A stretch of 64,000 bases of DNA, from the NCBI RefSeq assembly GCF_016728505.1, contig NZ_CP068159.1, positions 1,798,001 through 1,862,000 on the forward strand, read 5' to 3'. The DNA is from Corynebacterium riegelii. Lineage in GTDB: Bacteria; Actinomycetota; Actinomycetes; Mycobacteriales; Mycobacteriaceae. Below, piece by piece: positions 7,822 to 17,936 of this stretch. The translations under genes were made by a program, and so were the position numbers. Each line of letters starts with the position of its first letter. Within the stretch, counting starts at the first letter, position 1. The notes under the pieces were generated by a model. That model did no database searches, was not told the origin of the DNA, and was given only the letters and a program-made list of their open reading frames with translations.

Positions 7822-8192
7822 GATGTTGCGACCGGCTATTTAGTAACAGTGTCGTGAGTATCCGGTAGCTGCTGCTTCATCATTCGGGTGCTGCGTGGGC
7901 TGGAAAAGTGGTTTATGACGGACTATCGCACGTCATGAGAGCGCTCGATGGAGCACGTGAATACGAGCCTGTCGACTGCAAGCACTTGGACGTATGGATG
8001 GGGCGGATAGGTGGGCTTCTCGCCGCAGTACCACTAAGAATGAAGATTCATTTATATACCCTGGCGTCCTTTGCACGGTCGGACGACAGCTCATCGCCTA
8101 GCCTGGTCGAGGGAGGTGGTGGCTCTTTCTTTCAAGATGACCGGGTACGAAATCAAAGTTGATGCATTCAGGCTAGGGGGATTAACGGCAAA
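7822..8192. other. Non-coding interval
   Basis: Only short, family-less frames occur here. I see no RNA gene or repeat. It probably contains decayed DNA upstream of the CPBP fragment. Confidence 0.5.
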
Positions 8193-8795
8193 TTACTGGA
8201 ACTCGAACTCAACCGTGGCGTCGGGATCAACGGCGTGGATGATGCCCCCGTAGAAGTTCTCAGCCTGATCCTTCAGCAGCTCAAGGTTCATCTGGATGTG
8301 TTCCTCACGCTTCTCCTCATTCAGTACCTCGTTGATGCCTTCCGCGACATCAATATCTGCTGTAACGAAGCTCAACACCTTGCCATGTTCATGCACAGTC
8401 TTGAACTCTGGGTCCGAGAAGCCAAGGAACTTAAAGGGTGGAATCGTCAGCTTGAAGTGATCGGGAGCAACCTCCTCGATGTGTACGTCCTTGCCGTCAA
8501 TCCCCAGCTTGGCGGTGAACTGGTATTGGAGGATGTTTACCTTTTGGCTGCCGGGGATGCCCCATTTGAACAGCTTCGCAGCGTTTTCGGTGGTGTGCAG
8601 ACCCTGGGTAGCAGTGGAGACCAGCACGATTTCTTCACGACGCTCCACCGCATGAATCACCTCCGAGCTGTCCGTTTCAGTGACAGTTTGTACCGGAGAG
8701 CCGAGAAAATTCGACGAACCCAGCAGGAACCCGCCGCCCAGCAAAGCGACAACTAGGACGAGCGCACTGACAACAGACAGGAGCTTTTTGGTCAT
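8193..8795 (-). CDS. DUF4230 membrane-anchored protein
   Basis: 200 residues with one N-terminal membrane segment (LLSVVSALVLVVALLGGGFLLG) and an extracytoplasmic DUF4230 domain. Function of the family is unknown. The start at 8795 (MTKKLL) is chosen because GAGG lies upstream and the longer frame adds non-hydrophobic sequence. It is divergent from the HD hydrolase gene. Confidence 0.75.
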   Translation of the reverse strand: MTKKLLSVVSALVLVVALLGGGFLLGSSNFLGSPVQTVTETDSSEVIHAVERREEIVLVSTATQGLHTTENAAKLFKWGIPGSQKVNILQYQFTAKLGIDGKDVHIEEVAPDHFKLTIPPFKFLGFSDPEFKTVHEHGKVLSFVTADIDVAEGINEVLNEEKREEHIQMNLELLKDQAENFYGGIIHAVDPDATVEFEFQ

Positions 8796-8927
8796 AGTCT
8801 CATCCTCGTATACAGGGGCGTAACTGCCAAAACCACAGTATTCGAACACATGAGCCCTCGCTGTATGGGGTGTGTGTCGTGCGTTCTTAGACTTGTGTAT
8901 GTTCCCGAAAAGAAAGGGGTCTTACAT

Positions 8928-9497
8928 ATGGCCGAAACCTTCACCGCATCCCCGCGGCTTATCCAAGCAATCAACATCGCTGCGTGGGCGCACCGCGGGC
9001 ATGTGCGCAAAGGCACGGAAATTCCTTACGTCTCTCACGTGTTCGGTGTCATGCATTTGCTGTCACAGGTGACTGATGATGAAGACGTGCTCATTGCAGG
9101 ACTCTTCCACGACATTTTGGAAGATGTGCCTGAGGAGTACTCGGCGGAGCAGATGGAGCAGGACTTCGGACCGCGTGTACTCACACTGGTCCAGGGCGTG
9201 ACCAAGGATGACACATTGTCGGGCTGGCAGGAGCGCGCCGATGCCTACCTGGCTCACCTTGAACAGGCGGAAGAAGGCAGCGTGCTGGTCTCCGCAGCGG
9301 ATAAGCTGCACAACTTGCTGTCCATCCTGGCGGACCACCAAGCAATCGGCGAGGAGCTGTGGCTTCGCTTCAACTCTGGCAAGGAACGCCAGCAGTGGTG
9401 GTACGGCGCGATTTATCAGGTAGCGCAGCAGCGCCTACCCGGCAACGCACTTGTAGAAGAGCTTGGGTTCCGAGTGCGCGAGCTGCGCGCGCTCTAG
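8928..9497 (+). CDS. HD-domain phosphohydrolase, MESH1/SpoT-hydrolase-like
   Basis: 189 residues with the layout of stand-alone (p)ppGpp hydrolase domains: AHRGHVRKG.. IPYVSHVFGV near the N-terminus (first metal His), the HD pair in LFHDILEDV, and a later metal Asp in SAADKLHNLLS. No synthetase or TGS domain is present. It could hydrolyse (p)ppGpp or a related nucleotide. The exact substrate is inference. ATG 8928 is preceded by AGAAAGGGG. Confidence 0.8.
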   Translation: MAETFTASPRLIQAINIAAWAHRGHVRKGTEIPYVSHVFGVMHLLSQVTDDEDVLIAGLFHDILEDVPEEYSAEQMEQDFGPRVLTLVQGVTKDDTLSGWQERADAYLAHLEQAEEGSVLVSAADKLHNLLSILADHQAIGEELWLRFNSGKERQQWWYGAIYQVAQQRLPGNALVEELGFRVRELRAL

Positions 9498-9506
9498 CCT
9501 TAAAGC

Positions 9507-11207
9507 TTAGAAGCCGAACTGCGAGCGTAGGTCCTGAATCCACTGCGGATTGTCGCGGATGATCACCGCGGCGATGGACGCCAACAGACCAAAGAGAATG
9601 GCAAGGACCGACAGGACAATGCCCGCAGTGCTGCTGCCAGCTTCAGGGGTCTTGTCTGGGTCATCCGAATTGTCAGGGGAGTCCGGCTCAGGGGTTGGCT
9701 TCGGCGTTGCCGTGCTCGTGGTGGAGCCGGACTCCGTGGTGCTTGAAGGCTCCGATGTATCCGATGGCGGCGTGGTGGTTGCCGTAGACGCAGTGGTAGT
9801 CGGCTGCGTCGTGGATTCCACAGGTGTAGTCGTCTCTGGCGCCTCGTCTTGCTTCTTCTGCAAGGTCACCTTGTCAACCACGTATGGCGTGTTGATGTTG
9901 TAGGTGGTCAGCGTCAGCGCAGTCGGGGAGACGTCGATGCTGGTGTAATCCGGGTTGTAGTCTTGGCGCCAACGTGCGGTGGACTTGTGTGCTAGGTCGT
10001 GCATCCGCTCCTCGCGCACATTCGGGTACTTCTGGTTGTTCTCGTCGGTGAAGTCGTAGTACTTGCCGCCGGTTGCGGTGGTGGAGGTGACGTAGAGAAC
10101 CTCGTTGTCCTTCGGGAACAGGATGTCGCCGGTCTTGGACGCTCCCTCGGGGATAATCGGTGTAGCACCGTTCATCAGGTGGGTGCGGGTGTAAATGTGG
10201 TCGTGGCCGCCAAGGACGAGGTCCACGCCGGCGTCGGAAAGCTTGGGCGTCAGGTCATTACGAAGAGCAACGACATCTTTGTCCAGGTAGTGCGAGCCCT
10301 GGGAGAACGGTGCGTGGTGGATACCAACAATGACCCAGTCGGCCTCAGCGCCGTGTGCGGCGATTGCGTCGCTGACAAACTTGCCGTGGCCTTCGATATC
10401 AGCCGGCGTTGTGCGGTTACCGTCGAGGCCGATGAACAACACGTTGTTGTAGGTAAAGAAGTAGTTCGCCGACGTGCCATCCTCATTGGGCAGGAAATAC
10501 GTGTCCTGGAAGTGGCGCTCCGAGGCGTAGGTTTCGTGGTTGCCCTTGAGTACAGCCAAGCGGTACTTCTGCAGATTCTCCGGGGCGGTGAACTCTTCAA
10601 GCTGCTTGATCGGGGCGCCCCAGCCTTCAATCTGGTCACCTAAGTGCATGATGAAAGCGGAATCGGGGTGCTCGCCAGTTGCAACGTCGACGGCCTTCTT
10701 CCAGGCGGCGGACTGCTCGGCAACTTTGGTGTCAACACCAATTTGAGCATCCGCCATGGCGATAAAGTTCCAGCTGTCGCCGTCAGTACTGGTGGTGAAG
10801 GTCCGCGGTGCGCTCCAACCGTTGCGCTCACTGCCAACTCGGTACGTGTATTCGGTCTTGGGAGCGAGCCCGGTCATGGTCGCCTCATGCGGGTAGAACA
10901 CCGCGGCGTTGTAGGGGCCGCGAGGGGACTCCACGCTGGTGACCTTGCCGGGGTTATTCGTGGGCCAATACTCCAAGTGCTGGGTCTCACTCGTCTTGGA
11001 CTGCCAAGCCACGTTGGCCTGTGATGCGTCCGAACCGATGCCGAGCACGACGCGGCTGATCTTGGTGTTGGTGGCCCGACCTGCCGCAGTATCCTGAGCA
11101 TCCGCAGTCACTGCCACATTGGTGGAAGCAACAAGCGAGAACACCACTGCGGTAGCAAGAGCACCGCGGAGGCGGGGACGGCTGTGTTCAGAGCGCGTAA
11201 GAGTCAT
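9507..11207 (-). CDS. Exported purple-acid-phosphatase-like metallophosphoesterase, C-terminally anchored
   Basis: 566 residues: Sec signal (about 1-37), N-terminal fibronectin-like domain of purple acid phosphatases (NVAWQ ... TGLAPKTEYTYRVG), then a calcineurin-like core with ADAQIG, HLGDQIEGWG, KGNHE, GIHHAPFSQ and LGGHDHIYTR. All the usual metal and catalytic positions are present. A Thr/Ser/Pro-rich stalk (about 455-530) leads to a C-terminal TM helix (VLSVLAILFGLLASIAAVII) and a short tail ending FGF. It should sit on the outer face of the membrane and release phosphate from esters. It is divergent from the PhoD-like gene. Confidence 0.88.
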   Translation of the reverse strand: MTLTRSEHSRPRLRGALATAVVFSLVASTNVAVTADAQDTAAGRATNTKISRVVLGIGSDASQANVAWQSKTSETQHLEYWPTNNPGKVTSVESPRGPYNAAVFYPHEATMTGLAPKTEYTYRVGSERNGWSAPRTFTTSTDGDSWNFIAMADAQIGVDTKVAEQSAAWKKAVDVATGEHPDSAFIMHLGDQIEGWGAPIKQLEEFTAPENLQKYRLAVLKGNHETYASERHFQDTYFLPNEDGTSANYFFTYNNVLFIGLDGNRTTPADIEGHGKFVSDAIAAHGAEADWVIVGIHHAPFSQGSHYLDKDVVALRNDLTPKLSDAGVDLVLGGHDHIYTRTHLMNGATPIIPEGASKTGDILFPKDNEVLYVTSTTATGGKYYDFTDENNQKYPNVREERMHDLAHKSTARWRQDYNPDYTSIDVSPTALTLTTYNINTPYVVDKVTLQKKQDEAPETTTPVESTTQPTTTASTATTTPPSDTSEPSSTTESGSTTSTATPKPTPEPDSPDNSDDPDKTPEAGSSTAGIVLSVLAILFGLLASIAAVIIRDNPQWIQDLRSQFGF

Positions 11208-11208
11208 G

Positions 11209-11292
11209 GTTGCCTACTTAACTCACGCTGATTTAACAGTTGGTTACTAGCAGATCGTTACCTCAGTGAATTGAAAGTGAACAGTAGGCAAC
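11209..11292. promoter_or_regulatory. Inverted repeat in the divergent phosphatase intergenic region
   Basis: GTTGCCTACT (11209-11218) and AGTAGGCAAC (11283-11292) are exact reverse complements placed at both sides of the shared promoter region. One arm overlaps the ribosome site of the minus-strand phosphatase. A regulator site or a duplicated leader are both possible. Confidence 0.4.
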
Positions 11293-11343
11293 GTGACGCT
11301 GCACTGATTGCGGGATTCTTAAACCTGGTTGAAAGTAAGCTGC

Positions 11344-13044
11344 ATGAGCGCAAAACCCCGTGTGAATCGTCGTGTCTTTTTGCAGAGCGTGGCAGCCGCC
11401 GCAGCTGCTACCGCCTTTGGCGCCGGAGGTGCCTACGCGGCGCGTCGCGGTACCGTCTCCACACCGGAGTTTCCGGTGATCGCACAAGAGTGGGACCTGC
11501 CGTTTTTACATGGTGTCGCATCCGGTGACCCTTTGTCGGATCGCGTGGTGCTGTGGACACGTGTCACGCCGTCGCGTGAGGCGCTGCCGGGCTCAGGGCT
11601 TGGGGAGGACGTGGAGTTGGAGTGGCAGATTGCTACCTCTGAGAGCTTCCGTAACCCGCGCACGGGCAGGGTCACCGCTTCGGCTGAGCAGGACCACACC
11701 GTCCACGTTGACCCGACCGGCCTTGAGCCGGCAACCGAGTACTTCTACCGCTTCGTTGTGAAAAGCGGGGCGTTTGCGGGCGCGACATCGCCTATCGGAC
11801 GCACACTGACCGCGCCGACTCTAGACGCAGAGCTGGATCACCTGAACTTGGCTATCGCCTCATGCGCTAACTGGGAGTCCGGTTTCTTTAACGCCTACGG
11901 AGATATGGCTCGGCGCGCACGCACGGGGGAGATCGACCACGTGGTGTTCCTGGGCGATTACATCTATGAGTATCCAACCGGCGAATACGCAGGTAAAAGT
12001 GGCGTTACTCGCATGCATCACCCGGAGTGGGAGATCACCACACTGGAGGATTACCGTCAGCGTTACGGTCGCTACCGCACTGATCTACACCTGCAGGCAG
12101 CACACGCCGCGTGCCCGTGGATCGTTGTTTGGGACGATCACGAAACCGCGAACAACAGTTGGCGCGAAGGTGCGGAAAACCATACCGAAGGCAGGGTAGA
12201 AGGCGCGTGGGATGAGCGCAGGCAAGCAGCCGAGCAGGCTTACTATGAGTGGCTTCCGGTCAGGGCACAGTTGCTTGATAGCGGTACGCCGCAGCTCTAC
12301 CGCAGCTTCAACTTTGGCACGCTGGCGCAACTGACCATGATGGATCTTCGCAGTTTCCGCGACGCGGAAACCACCGGCGCAGAATTTGCCAATCCGGATC
12401 GCACCATGATGGGCCAGGAGCAATTCAACTGGGTGGCGCAGCGTTTGCAAGAATCCAATGCACGCTGGGAAGTATTGGGCAACTCGGTGATGGTATCGCC
12501 GATGCGCTTTGCCACGATCCCCAACAACGACAAGGCCAATCTGGCCACTGGTTACATGCAGGAACGTGCAACCGGCATTGCGGTGAACTCGGATCAGTGG
12601 GACGGCTACGCCGCTGAGCGTGACCGGCTGCTCACCATGCTGGATGAGCAGGAAGCAAACGCACTCTTCCTCACCGGCGATATTCACTCTGAGTGGGCGA
12701 ACTCGATTGCATCACCGTCTGGCTTCGGCGAGATTGGCTGCGAGATGGTCACTACGTCGATCTCCGCACCGAACGTTGATGAGATTTTGACCACGGCCTT
12801 TGGCACGTACCATCCGGAGGACAATTCGACATCCCTGGTGGTTGAACAAGCGATCCGTGACGCCAACCCGTGGGTCAAGCACATTGACTTTGACGCGCAC
12901 GGTTACGGCATCGCCAGTATCCACCACGACTATGTGGACATGCTCTACTACCGGGTTTCTGATGTGGAGGACCTGCACGCCACGGTCAGCCTTGGTGAGA
13001 GCAGGACGTGGCGTATCGGCGAAGGGTTCGTTGAAAGCGAGTAG
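11344..13044 (+). CDS. PhoD-like alkaline phosphatase, Tat-exported
   Basis: 566 residues. The N-terminus has a twin-arginine signal (NRRVFLQS, then an Ala-rich core ending AYA). The PhoD_N domain comes first (FLHGVASGDPLSDRVVLWTRV), then the PhoD catalytic domain with FLGDYIYEY, WDDHETANN and LTGDIHSEW, which hold the metal ligands of PhoD enzymes. ATG 11344 gives a normal Tat signal. The in-frame TTG 15 bases upstream is less likely. Expected role is phosphate release from phosphodi- and monoesters outside the cell. PhoR-type phosphate control is likely from function but I could not identify a binding site. Confidence 0.9.
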   Translation: MSAKPRVNRRVFLQSVAAAAAATAFGAGGAYAARRGTVSTPEFPVIAQEWDLPFLHGVASGDPLSDRVVLWTRVTPSREALPGSGLGEDVELEWQIATSESFRNPRTGRVTASAEQDHTVHVDPTGLEPATEYFYRFVVKSGAFAGATSPIGRTLTAPTLDAELDHLNLAIASCANWESGFFNAYGDMARRARTGEIDHVVFLGDYIYEYPTGEYAGKSGVTRMHHPEWEITTLEDYRQRYGRYRTDLHLQAAHAACPWIVVWDDHETANNSWREGAENHTEGRVEGAWDERRQAAEQAYYEWLPVRAQLLDSGTPQLYRSFNFGTLAQLTMMDLRSFRDAETTGAEFANPDRTMMGQEQFNWVAQRLQESNARWEVLGNSVMVSPMRFATIPNNDKANLATGYMQERATGIAVNSDQWDGYAAERDRLLTMLDEQEANALFLTGDIHSEWANSIASPSGFGEIGCEMVTTSISAPNVDEILTTAFGTYHPEDNSTSLVVEQAIRDANPWVKHIDFDAHGYGIASIHHDYVDMLYYRVSDVEDLHATVSLGESRTWRIGEGFVESE

Positions 13045-13062
13045 CCAGGCGGGCTGCCTGTC

Positions 13063-13773
13063 TTACAGCGCGGCTTCGAGCTGCTTTCGGGCAGCCAACA
13101 GGTCCTTGCCCCATTTGTCAGCGGGTGAGGGCTTGAGGCGCTCTGCAGGGCCGGAGATAGACAACACCGCGACCAGTGCGCCGTCGGGCTGGAAGATCGG
13201 GGTGGAGACTGAAGCCAGGCCCACTTCGCGTTCGGCGACGGACTCCGCATAGCCGTCGGCGCGGACTTGTTCGAGGTCGGCGGGGTCAAATGGGGCGTCG
13301 ATAGGCGAATGTGCTGCAAAGACGCGGGCGGCAGAGCCGGCGGAAAGTGAAAGCCGCGAGCCGACTGGCACCACGTTGTGCAAGCCGGAATCGGGTTCTT
13401 CGGCGGCGATGCACGTGCGAGTATCACCCGTGAGCTCGTAGAGCTGCACCGATTCACCCGTAACTGCAACCAGGTCGCGCATCACAGGGGTGGCGGCGCC
13501 GATGAGGTGGGGCGAGGTGCCTGTGGAAAAACGTGCAAGTGCTGGGCCGATGGTCCACGCGCCTTGCTCGGTGCGTGCAAGGATGTGATGCACTTCGAGG
13601 GCTGTGGCAATGCGGTGCGCGGTGGCACGCGGCAGGCCTGTGTCGGCGCTGAGTGCGGCCAGGGTCTTATCGCCCCTGCTTACCGCGCGGATGATGGCTA
13701 CGGAGCGGTCGAGAACCTTGATGCCCGAGTCTTCGCTATACTGTCTCACACCATGGATAGTAGCATCTCGCAT
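13063..13773 (-). CDS. ltbR: IclR-type regulator of leucine and tryptophan biosynthesis
   Basis: N-terminal winged helix ([40 protein letters not shown]) followed by the IclR effector domain. It is divergent from leuCD, the arrangement of LtbR (LeuR) in corynebacteria, which represses leuB, leuCD and the trp operon. The frame is open upstream, but the leuC ribosome site lies there. ATG 13773 leaves only 25 bp between the two start codons. GTG 13749 (VRQYSEDSG) would leave more room for an operator. The start is therefore uncertain. Confidence 0.88.
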   Translation of the reverse strand: MRDATIHGVRQYSEDSGIKVLDRSVAIIRAVSRGDKTLAALSADTGLPRATAHRIATALEVHHILARTEQGAWTIGPALARFSTGTSPHLIGAATPVMRDLVAVTGESVQLYELTGDTRTCIAAEEPDSGLHNVVPVGSRLSLSAGSAARVFAAHSPIDAPFDPADLEQVRADGYAESVAEREVGLASVSTPIFQPDGALVAVLSISGPAERLKPSPADKWGKDLLAARKQLEAAL

Positions 13774-13798
13774 GCTGGAATCGGAGAAGGAGAATGCT

Positions 13799-15232
13799 AT
13801 GGCTGAAACCTCGGCTACAACACCGCTGACACTGGCCGAGAAAGTGTGGCGCGACCACGTCGTGACCAAGGGCGAAAACGGTGAGCCCGACCTCATCTAT
13901 ATTGACTTCCAGCTCCTGCACGAGGTTACCTCACCGCAGGCGTTTGACGGCCTGCGCATGAGCGGACGCACCATGCGTCACCCGGAGCTGCACCTGGCTA
14001 CAGAAGACCACAACGTGCCAACGGAAGGCATTATCAGCGGCAACCTGCTGGAGATCTCCGAGCCTACGTCGCGTACCCAGGTGGAAACGCTGCGGAAGAA
14101 CTGCGAAGAGTTTGGCGTGCGCCTGCACCCAATGGGTGACGTAAAGCAAGGCATTGTGCACACCGTTGGCCCGCAGCTTGGCATCACGCAGCCGGGCATG
14201 ACCATCGTGTGCGGTGACTCGCACACCTCCACCCACGGCGCGTTTGGTTCTATCGCCATGGGCATTGGTACGTCCGAGGTAGAGCACGTCATGGCCACCC
14301 AGACGTTGTCGCTGAAGCCTTTTAAGACGATGGCGATTGAGGTCACCGGCGAACTGGCCGAAGGGGTCACCGCCAAGGACCTGATCTTGGCCATCATTGC
14401 CAAGATCGGCACCGGCGGCGGCCAAGGCCACATCATTGAGTACCGCGGTGAAGCCATTGAGAAGCTCTCAATGGAAGCACGCATGACTATCTGCAACATG
14501 TCCATCGAAGCTGGCGCACGCGCCGGTATGGTGGCGCCGGATGAGAAGACGTTTGCCTACGTTAAGGGCCGCGAGTTTGCGCCCAAGGGTGCGGACTGGG
14601 ACGCAGCAGTGGAGTACTGGAAGACGCTGCCGACTGATGAGGGCGCAGCCTTTGACACCGTCGTAGAGATCGACGGCTCCAGCCTGACCCCCTTTGTCAC
14701 CTGGGGCACCAACCCGGGCCAGGGCCTGCCGCTTGGTGCGAATGTGCCGGATCCGGAGGACTTTGGTGATGAGGCCTCCAAGCAGGCTGCAGCCAAGGCG
14801 CTGAAGTACATGGATCTGACGCCGGGCACCCCGCTGCGTGAGATCGCAATCGATACGGTCTTCCTCGGCTCTTGCACCAACGCCCGTATTGAGGACCTAC
14901 GTGCTGCCGCCGAGGTGGTGAAGGGCCGCACCATCGCGGAAGGCACTCGCATGTTGGTCGTGCCGTCTTCCACCATGGTCAAGCAGCAGGCAGAGGAGGA
15001 AGGTCTCGACGTAATCTTCACCGAGTTCGGTGCTGAATGGCGTACCGCCGGCTGCTCCATGTGCTTGGGCATGAACCCGGACCAGCTCGCACCGGGGGAG
15101 CGCTCCGCGTCTACCTCCAACCGCAACTTCGAAGGCCGCCAAGGCCCGGGTGGACGCACCCACCTGGTTTCCCCACTGGTGGCCGCAGCTACCGCGGTAA
15201 CCGGCCATCTTGCAAGCCCCGCTGACCTGTAG
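13799..15232 (+). CDS. leuC: 3-isopropylmalate dehydratase large subunit
   Basis: 477 residues of the aconitase superfamily. It isomerises 2-isopropylmalate to 3-isopropylmalate with LeuD in leucine synthesis and binds a 4Fe-4S cluster. [13 protein letters not shown], the first cluster Cys in [13 protein letters not shown] and the [10 protein letters not shown] pair (C-x2-C) are all present. ATG 13799 has GGAGAAGGAG upstream. leuD follows after 15 bases, as one operon. Confidence 0.97.
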   Translation: MAETSATTPLTLAEKVWRDHVVTKGENGEPDLIYIDFQLLHEVTSPQAFDGLRMSGRTMRHPELHLATEDHNVPTEGIISGNLLEISEPTSRTQVETLRKNCEEFGVRLHPMGDVKQGIVHTVGPQLGITQPGMTIVCGDSHTSTHGAFGSIAMGIGTSEVEHVMATQTLSLKPFKTMAIEVTGELAEGVTAKDLILAIIAKIGTGGGQGHIIEYRGEAIEKLSMEARMTICNMSIEAGARAGMVAPDEKTFAYVKGREFAPKGADWDAAVEYWKTLPTDEGAAFDTVVEIDGSSLTPFVTWGTNPGQGLPLGANVPDPEDFGDEASKQAAAKALKYMDLTPGTPLREIAIDTVFLGSCTNARIEDLRAAAEVVKGRTIAEGTRMLVVPSSTMVKQQAEEEGLDVIFTEFGAEWRTAGCSMCLGMNPDQLAPGERSASTSNRNFEGRQGPGGRTHLVSPLVAAATAVTGHLASPADL

Positions 15233-15247
15233 AAGGAGATTTCAACC

Positions 15248-15844
15248 ATGGAGAAATTCACCACCCACGTCGGCGTCGGCGTGCCGCTGACCCGCACCAA
15301 CGTAGACACTGACCAGATCATCCCTGCGCGCTACCTCAAGCGCGTATCTCGCACCGGTTTTGAGGACGGCCTGTTTTCCAACTGGCGCGAAAACGAGGCT
15401 GACTTCGTGCTCAACCAGGATGCGTTTAAGAACGGCTCCGTCCTGTTCGCCGGCGAGGATTTCGGCACCGGCTCCTCGCGTGAGCACGCTGTCTGGGCGC
15501 TCATGGATTACGGTTTCCGTGCCGTGTTCAGCCCACGCTTTGCGGATATTTTCCGCGGCAACTCCGGCAAGGCCGGTCTGCTCGCAGGCATCATGAGCGA
15601 ATCCGACATTGAGCTGATTTGGAAGCAGCTTGAGCAGCAGCCAGGCCTTGAGGTCACCGTCTCGCTTGAAGATCGCACGGTCACGGTGGGGGAGAACACC
15701 TACACCTTTGACATCGATGACTACACGCGTTGGCGCCTCATGGAAGGCCTGGACGATATTGGGCTGACGCTTCGCAACGAGGAGGCGATTGCCTCCTACG
15801 AGGCGTCGCGCCCGTCGTTTAAGCCTGCTGTTGTGCCTGAGTAA
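15248..15844 (+). CDS. leuD: 3-isopropylmalate dehydratase small subunit
   Basis: 198 residues, the swivel domain partner of LeuC. It shows the typical [15 protein letters not shown] and [17 protein letters not shown] motifs and GLxxI-like downstream sequence. A strong GAAGGAG site precedes the ATG. The 3' end overlaps the convergent YbjN gene by 26 bases. Confidence 0.97.
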   Translation: MEKFTTHVGVGVPLTRTNVDTDQIIPARYLKRVSRTGFEDGLFSNWRENEADFVLNQDAFKNGSVLFAGEDFGTGSSREHAVWALMDYGFRAVFSPRFADIFRGNSGKAGLLAGIMSESDIELIWKQLEQQPGLEVTVSLEDRTVTVGENTYTFDIDDYTRWRLMEGLDDIGLTLRNEEAIASYEASRPSFKPAVVPE

Positions 15845-16301
15845 CTTGCTGGTGCACGTCAGGGGCGAACGTCTCTAAGAAGGCCAAGCAGGTGTTGACC
15901 ACCCCGTCGATGGCGCTGGTCAGGTGCGCGCGGAACTGCTCTTCGGTGTAATCCCAGTAGCCCGGCATGGTGTACGCCACGCCAAGGGCTGTTAGGTCAT
16001 TTTCCTTGTCCTGAAATGCAGAGACCGAAGGGTAGGCGTTGTTGAGGTTGTAGTCGCGCGCCCACGCCATAAGTTTCTCGAAGCGGTCCGCCTTGACCGC
16101 GTCAACGGCCACGGTGGTTGCCACGATCACGTTCGGGGCGAGGAACTTCACCTGCATGCCAATGCCGCTAAACCCAGTCTGCAACGTCTGGGTTTTTTCG
16201 TTGGCGTCATACTGCCAGCCAAGCTCATCAAAAGCCTTGGTGGCGAGATCAAACGATAGCGGGGTAAACGTCTCAGTAGTCTCGGGTGTCTCAGTTGCCA
16301 T
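15819..16301 (-). CDS. YbjN-domain protein (second of a pair)
   Basis: 160 residues with the fold of YbjN/type III secretion chaperone-like proteins ([17 protein letters not shown] ... [28 protein letters not shown] ... [17 protein letters not shown]). Biochemical role unknown. It lies five bases downstream of a paralogue in the same direction, and its end is antisense to the end of leuD. Confidence 0.8.
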   Translation of the reverse strand: MATETPETTETFTPLSFDLATKAFDELGWQYDANEKTQTLQTGFSGIGMQVKFLAPNVIVATTVAVDAVKADRFEKLMAWARDYNLNNAYPSVSAFQDKENDLTALGVAYTMPGYWDYTEEQFRAHLTSAIDGVVNTCLAFLETFAPDVHQQVTQAQQQA

Positions 16302-16306
16302 GGTGC

Positions 16307-16819
16307 TTAAGCCTCTGTTGTTCCGGTCGTGTCTGCGTCGGTGGTTTCGCTTCCACCGGTAGGTGGCATCTCATCCGCGATGTGCGGCAGAGTCTTGCGC
16401 AGGTCCCTCTGCAGGTCATGGATGGTGGAGAAGTAGAACTGCAGCATGGCCTTGAGCTGGCCATCCGTAACACCGTGCGGTGCAAACAGCGGCGCCTCTA
16501 ACAGCACGATGGTGGAGTTATCGGAGCGCGTGATTGGGTGGGTGCGCACAAGTGGCATGAAGCGGTTGAGCTCATTGGCGCGCAGACGCACAGTGGCAGT
16601 GTCTTCCTCAGACTCGATCAAGCCCAACCAGCGCGTGGTGATCTTGCAGCCGATCTCAGCAAACTCGAAAAAGCATGCCATGCCGGGAAACGCCGTTACG
16701 GTCAGCCCCTCCTCATTGCGGAAGTGCTGCAAGTTCAGGCCGCTAAGCTGCGCTTCTAGGCGCTCTTGGGTCAGCGGCTCCAGTGGGCCAGCGACGGGGC
16801 TGGTGGCGGTATCAGTCAT
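16307..16819 (-). CDS. YbjN-domain protein (first of a pair)
   Basis: 170 residues with the same overall fold as its downstream neighbour: a short N-terminal helix, a beta-rich middle (FEFAEIGCKITTRWLGLIES), LRANELNRFMPLVRT and a C-terminal helix (QLKAMLQFYFSTIHDLQRDL). Together they form a YbjN pair, a usual corynebacterial/mycobacterial arrangement. Function unknown. Confidence 0.78.
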   Translation of the reverse strand: MTDTATSPVAGPLEPLTQERLEAQLSGLNLQHFRNEEGLTVTAFPGMACFFEFAEIGCKITTRWLGLIESEEDTATVRLRANELNRFMPLVRTHPITRSDNSTIVLLEAPLFAPHGVTDGQLKAMLQFYFSTIHDLQRDLRKTLPHIADEMPPTGGSETTDADTTGTTEA

Positions 16820-16856
16820 AAAACTAATGTTCCTTATCTTTCGGGTTTGTTCAGGC

Positions 16857-17873
16857 TTACTGCACTGGCAGGGCGGTTGGGACGTAGTCGGCGCCGGTGA
16901 GTTTGCCGTCGCGGAAGCTCAACACCCACGTCGAGCCCTTCTTCGCCAGAATGTCAGTGTCAATGGGCAGTGTGCCTTGGGACGACAGCCACGCAATCAT
17001 CTGCGGGATCGTTTCACCCTGGCTGCAAATCACGCTCACGCCACCAAGAGCCACCACATCCATGAAGGCTTGTTGGGCGTCAACCATGTTTTCCAACCAA
17101 GCGTCGTCCCCAAAGCGACGGTCCACGGTCACGTCCAGATTCAGCTCGTCTGCAAGCGGAGCCACTGTTGCTTGGCAACGATCAGGTGCAGCCGTAAAGA
17201 TCCGCTGCGGGTGAAACGGCGCCAGCATGGGCACCAGCATCTCTGACTGGCGGCGGCCCTTCTTATCCAGCGGGCGCAGGTTGTCATCGCCCGTCCACTT
17301 CTTCCGATCATGTGCGCGGGCGTGGCGCACGTACAAGATGCGCGAGGTTGTCGGCGTGTTAAACCGCTTCTGCGCCTTGGCCAGCACCTGACGGTCCAAC
17401 TCGTAGCTCATGATTTCTTTGGCTTGATCAACCGGCAGCCAACGGATCTCATCAACCTCATCGTTGGGCACGAACTCACCACCGGTGACCTCACCAGTCC
17501 AGTAGTAGACCACCTTGGTGGTGTTTTTCACCGGGTAGACGGTCTTGCCAATGAGCTTGCCCAAGCGCACGTCATAGCCGGTTTCCTCTTTGATTTCGCG
17601 CACTGCGGTTGCAATGAGGGACTCACCCGGGTCGAGCTTGCCCTTGGCCAACGACCAATCGTCATAATGCGGGCGGTGAATGCACGCCACTTCCAAAGAA
17701 TCGGGGTTATCAGCGTCCCCACGCCACATGACGGCACCCGCGGCCAGTGTGGTGCGGGCAAACTCCTTGTGTGGTTTAAGCGGGATTTCTTGATGACGGC
17801 CGGTGATAAACATCTCCCCAGCGCTATCTTTGTCCTGCTCGTGCAAGTTGGTGGGGCGAGAAGTGTTTCCAGA
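16857..17873 (-). CDS. mutT1: MutT1-type Nudix hydrolase fused to a histidine phosphatase domain
   Basis: Two domains. The Nudix domain (about residues 25-165) has the complete box GKLDPGESLIATAVREIKEE. The C-terminal histidine-phosphatase-like domain starts with ILYVRHARAHDRKKW. Mycobacterial MutT1 with this layout hydrolyses 8-oxo-(d)GTP and diadenosine polyphosphates. The start is uncertain: ATG 17873 (MSGNTS) or ATG 17885 (MEPMSG). Upstream in-frame sequence to 17969 has no family similarity. It is divergent from gpsA. Confidence 0.85.
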   Translation of the reverse strand, partial: SGNTSRPTNLHEQDKDSAGEMFITGRHQEIPLKPHKEFARTTLAAGAVMWRGDADNPDSLEVACIHRPHYDDWSLAKGKLDPGESLIATAVREIKEETGYDVRLGKLIGKTVYPVKNTTKVVYYWTGEVTGGEFVPNDEVDEIRWLPVDQAKEIMSYELDRQVLAKAQKRFNTPTTSRILYVRHARAHDRKKWTGDDNLRPLDKKGRRQSEMLVPMLAPFHPQRIFTAAPDRCQATVAPLADELNLDVTVDRRFGDDAWLENMVDAQQAFMDVVALGGVSVICSQGETIPQMIAWLSSQGTLPIDTDILAKKGSTWVLSFRDGKLTGADYVPTALPVQ

Positions 17874-17936
17874 CATAGGTTCCATTGTTGCGCACTCGCC
17901 GCAAGGCTGCATATTTACTGTGCCCCCGTAGTGACC

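Noticed and set aside
7908-8162. 84-residue plus-strand frame
   Set aside because: No start signal, no motif and a composition like the noise around it.
92-8192. Genomic island bounded by attL/attR repeats of tRNA-Glu
   Set aside because: No second copy of the tRNA 3' end was found downstream and no integrase gene is visible. The region may still be an old island, but I cannot show it.
12085-12687. Long frame antisense to the PhoD-like gene (and similar long antisense frames in polA, rpsA, uvrB, uvrA)
   Set aside because: They mirror the codon bias of well-supported genes and show no domain of their own.
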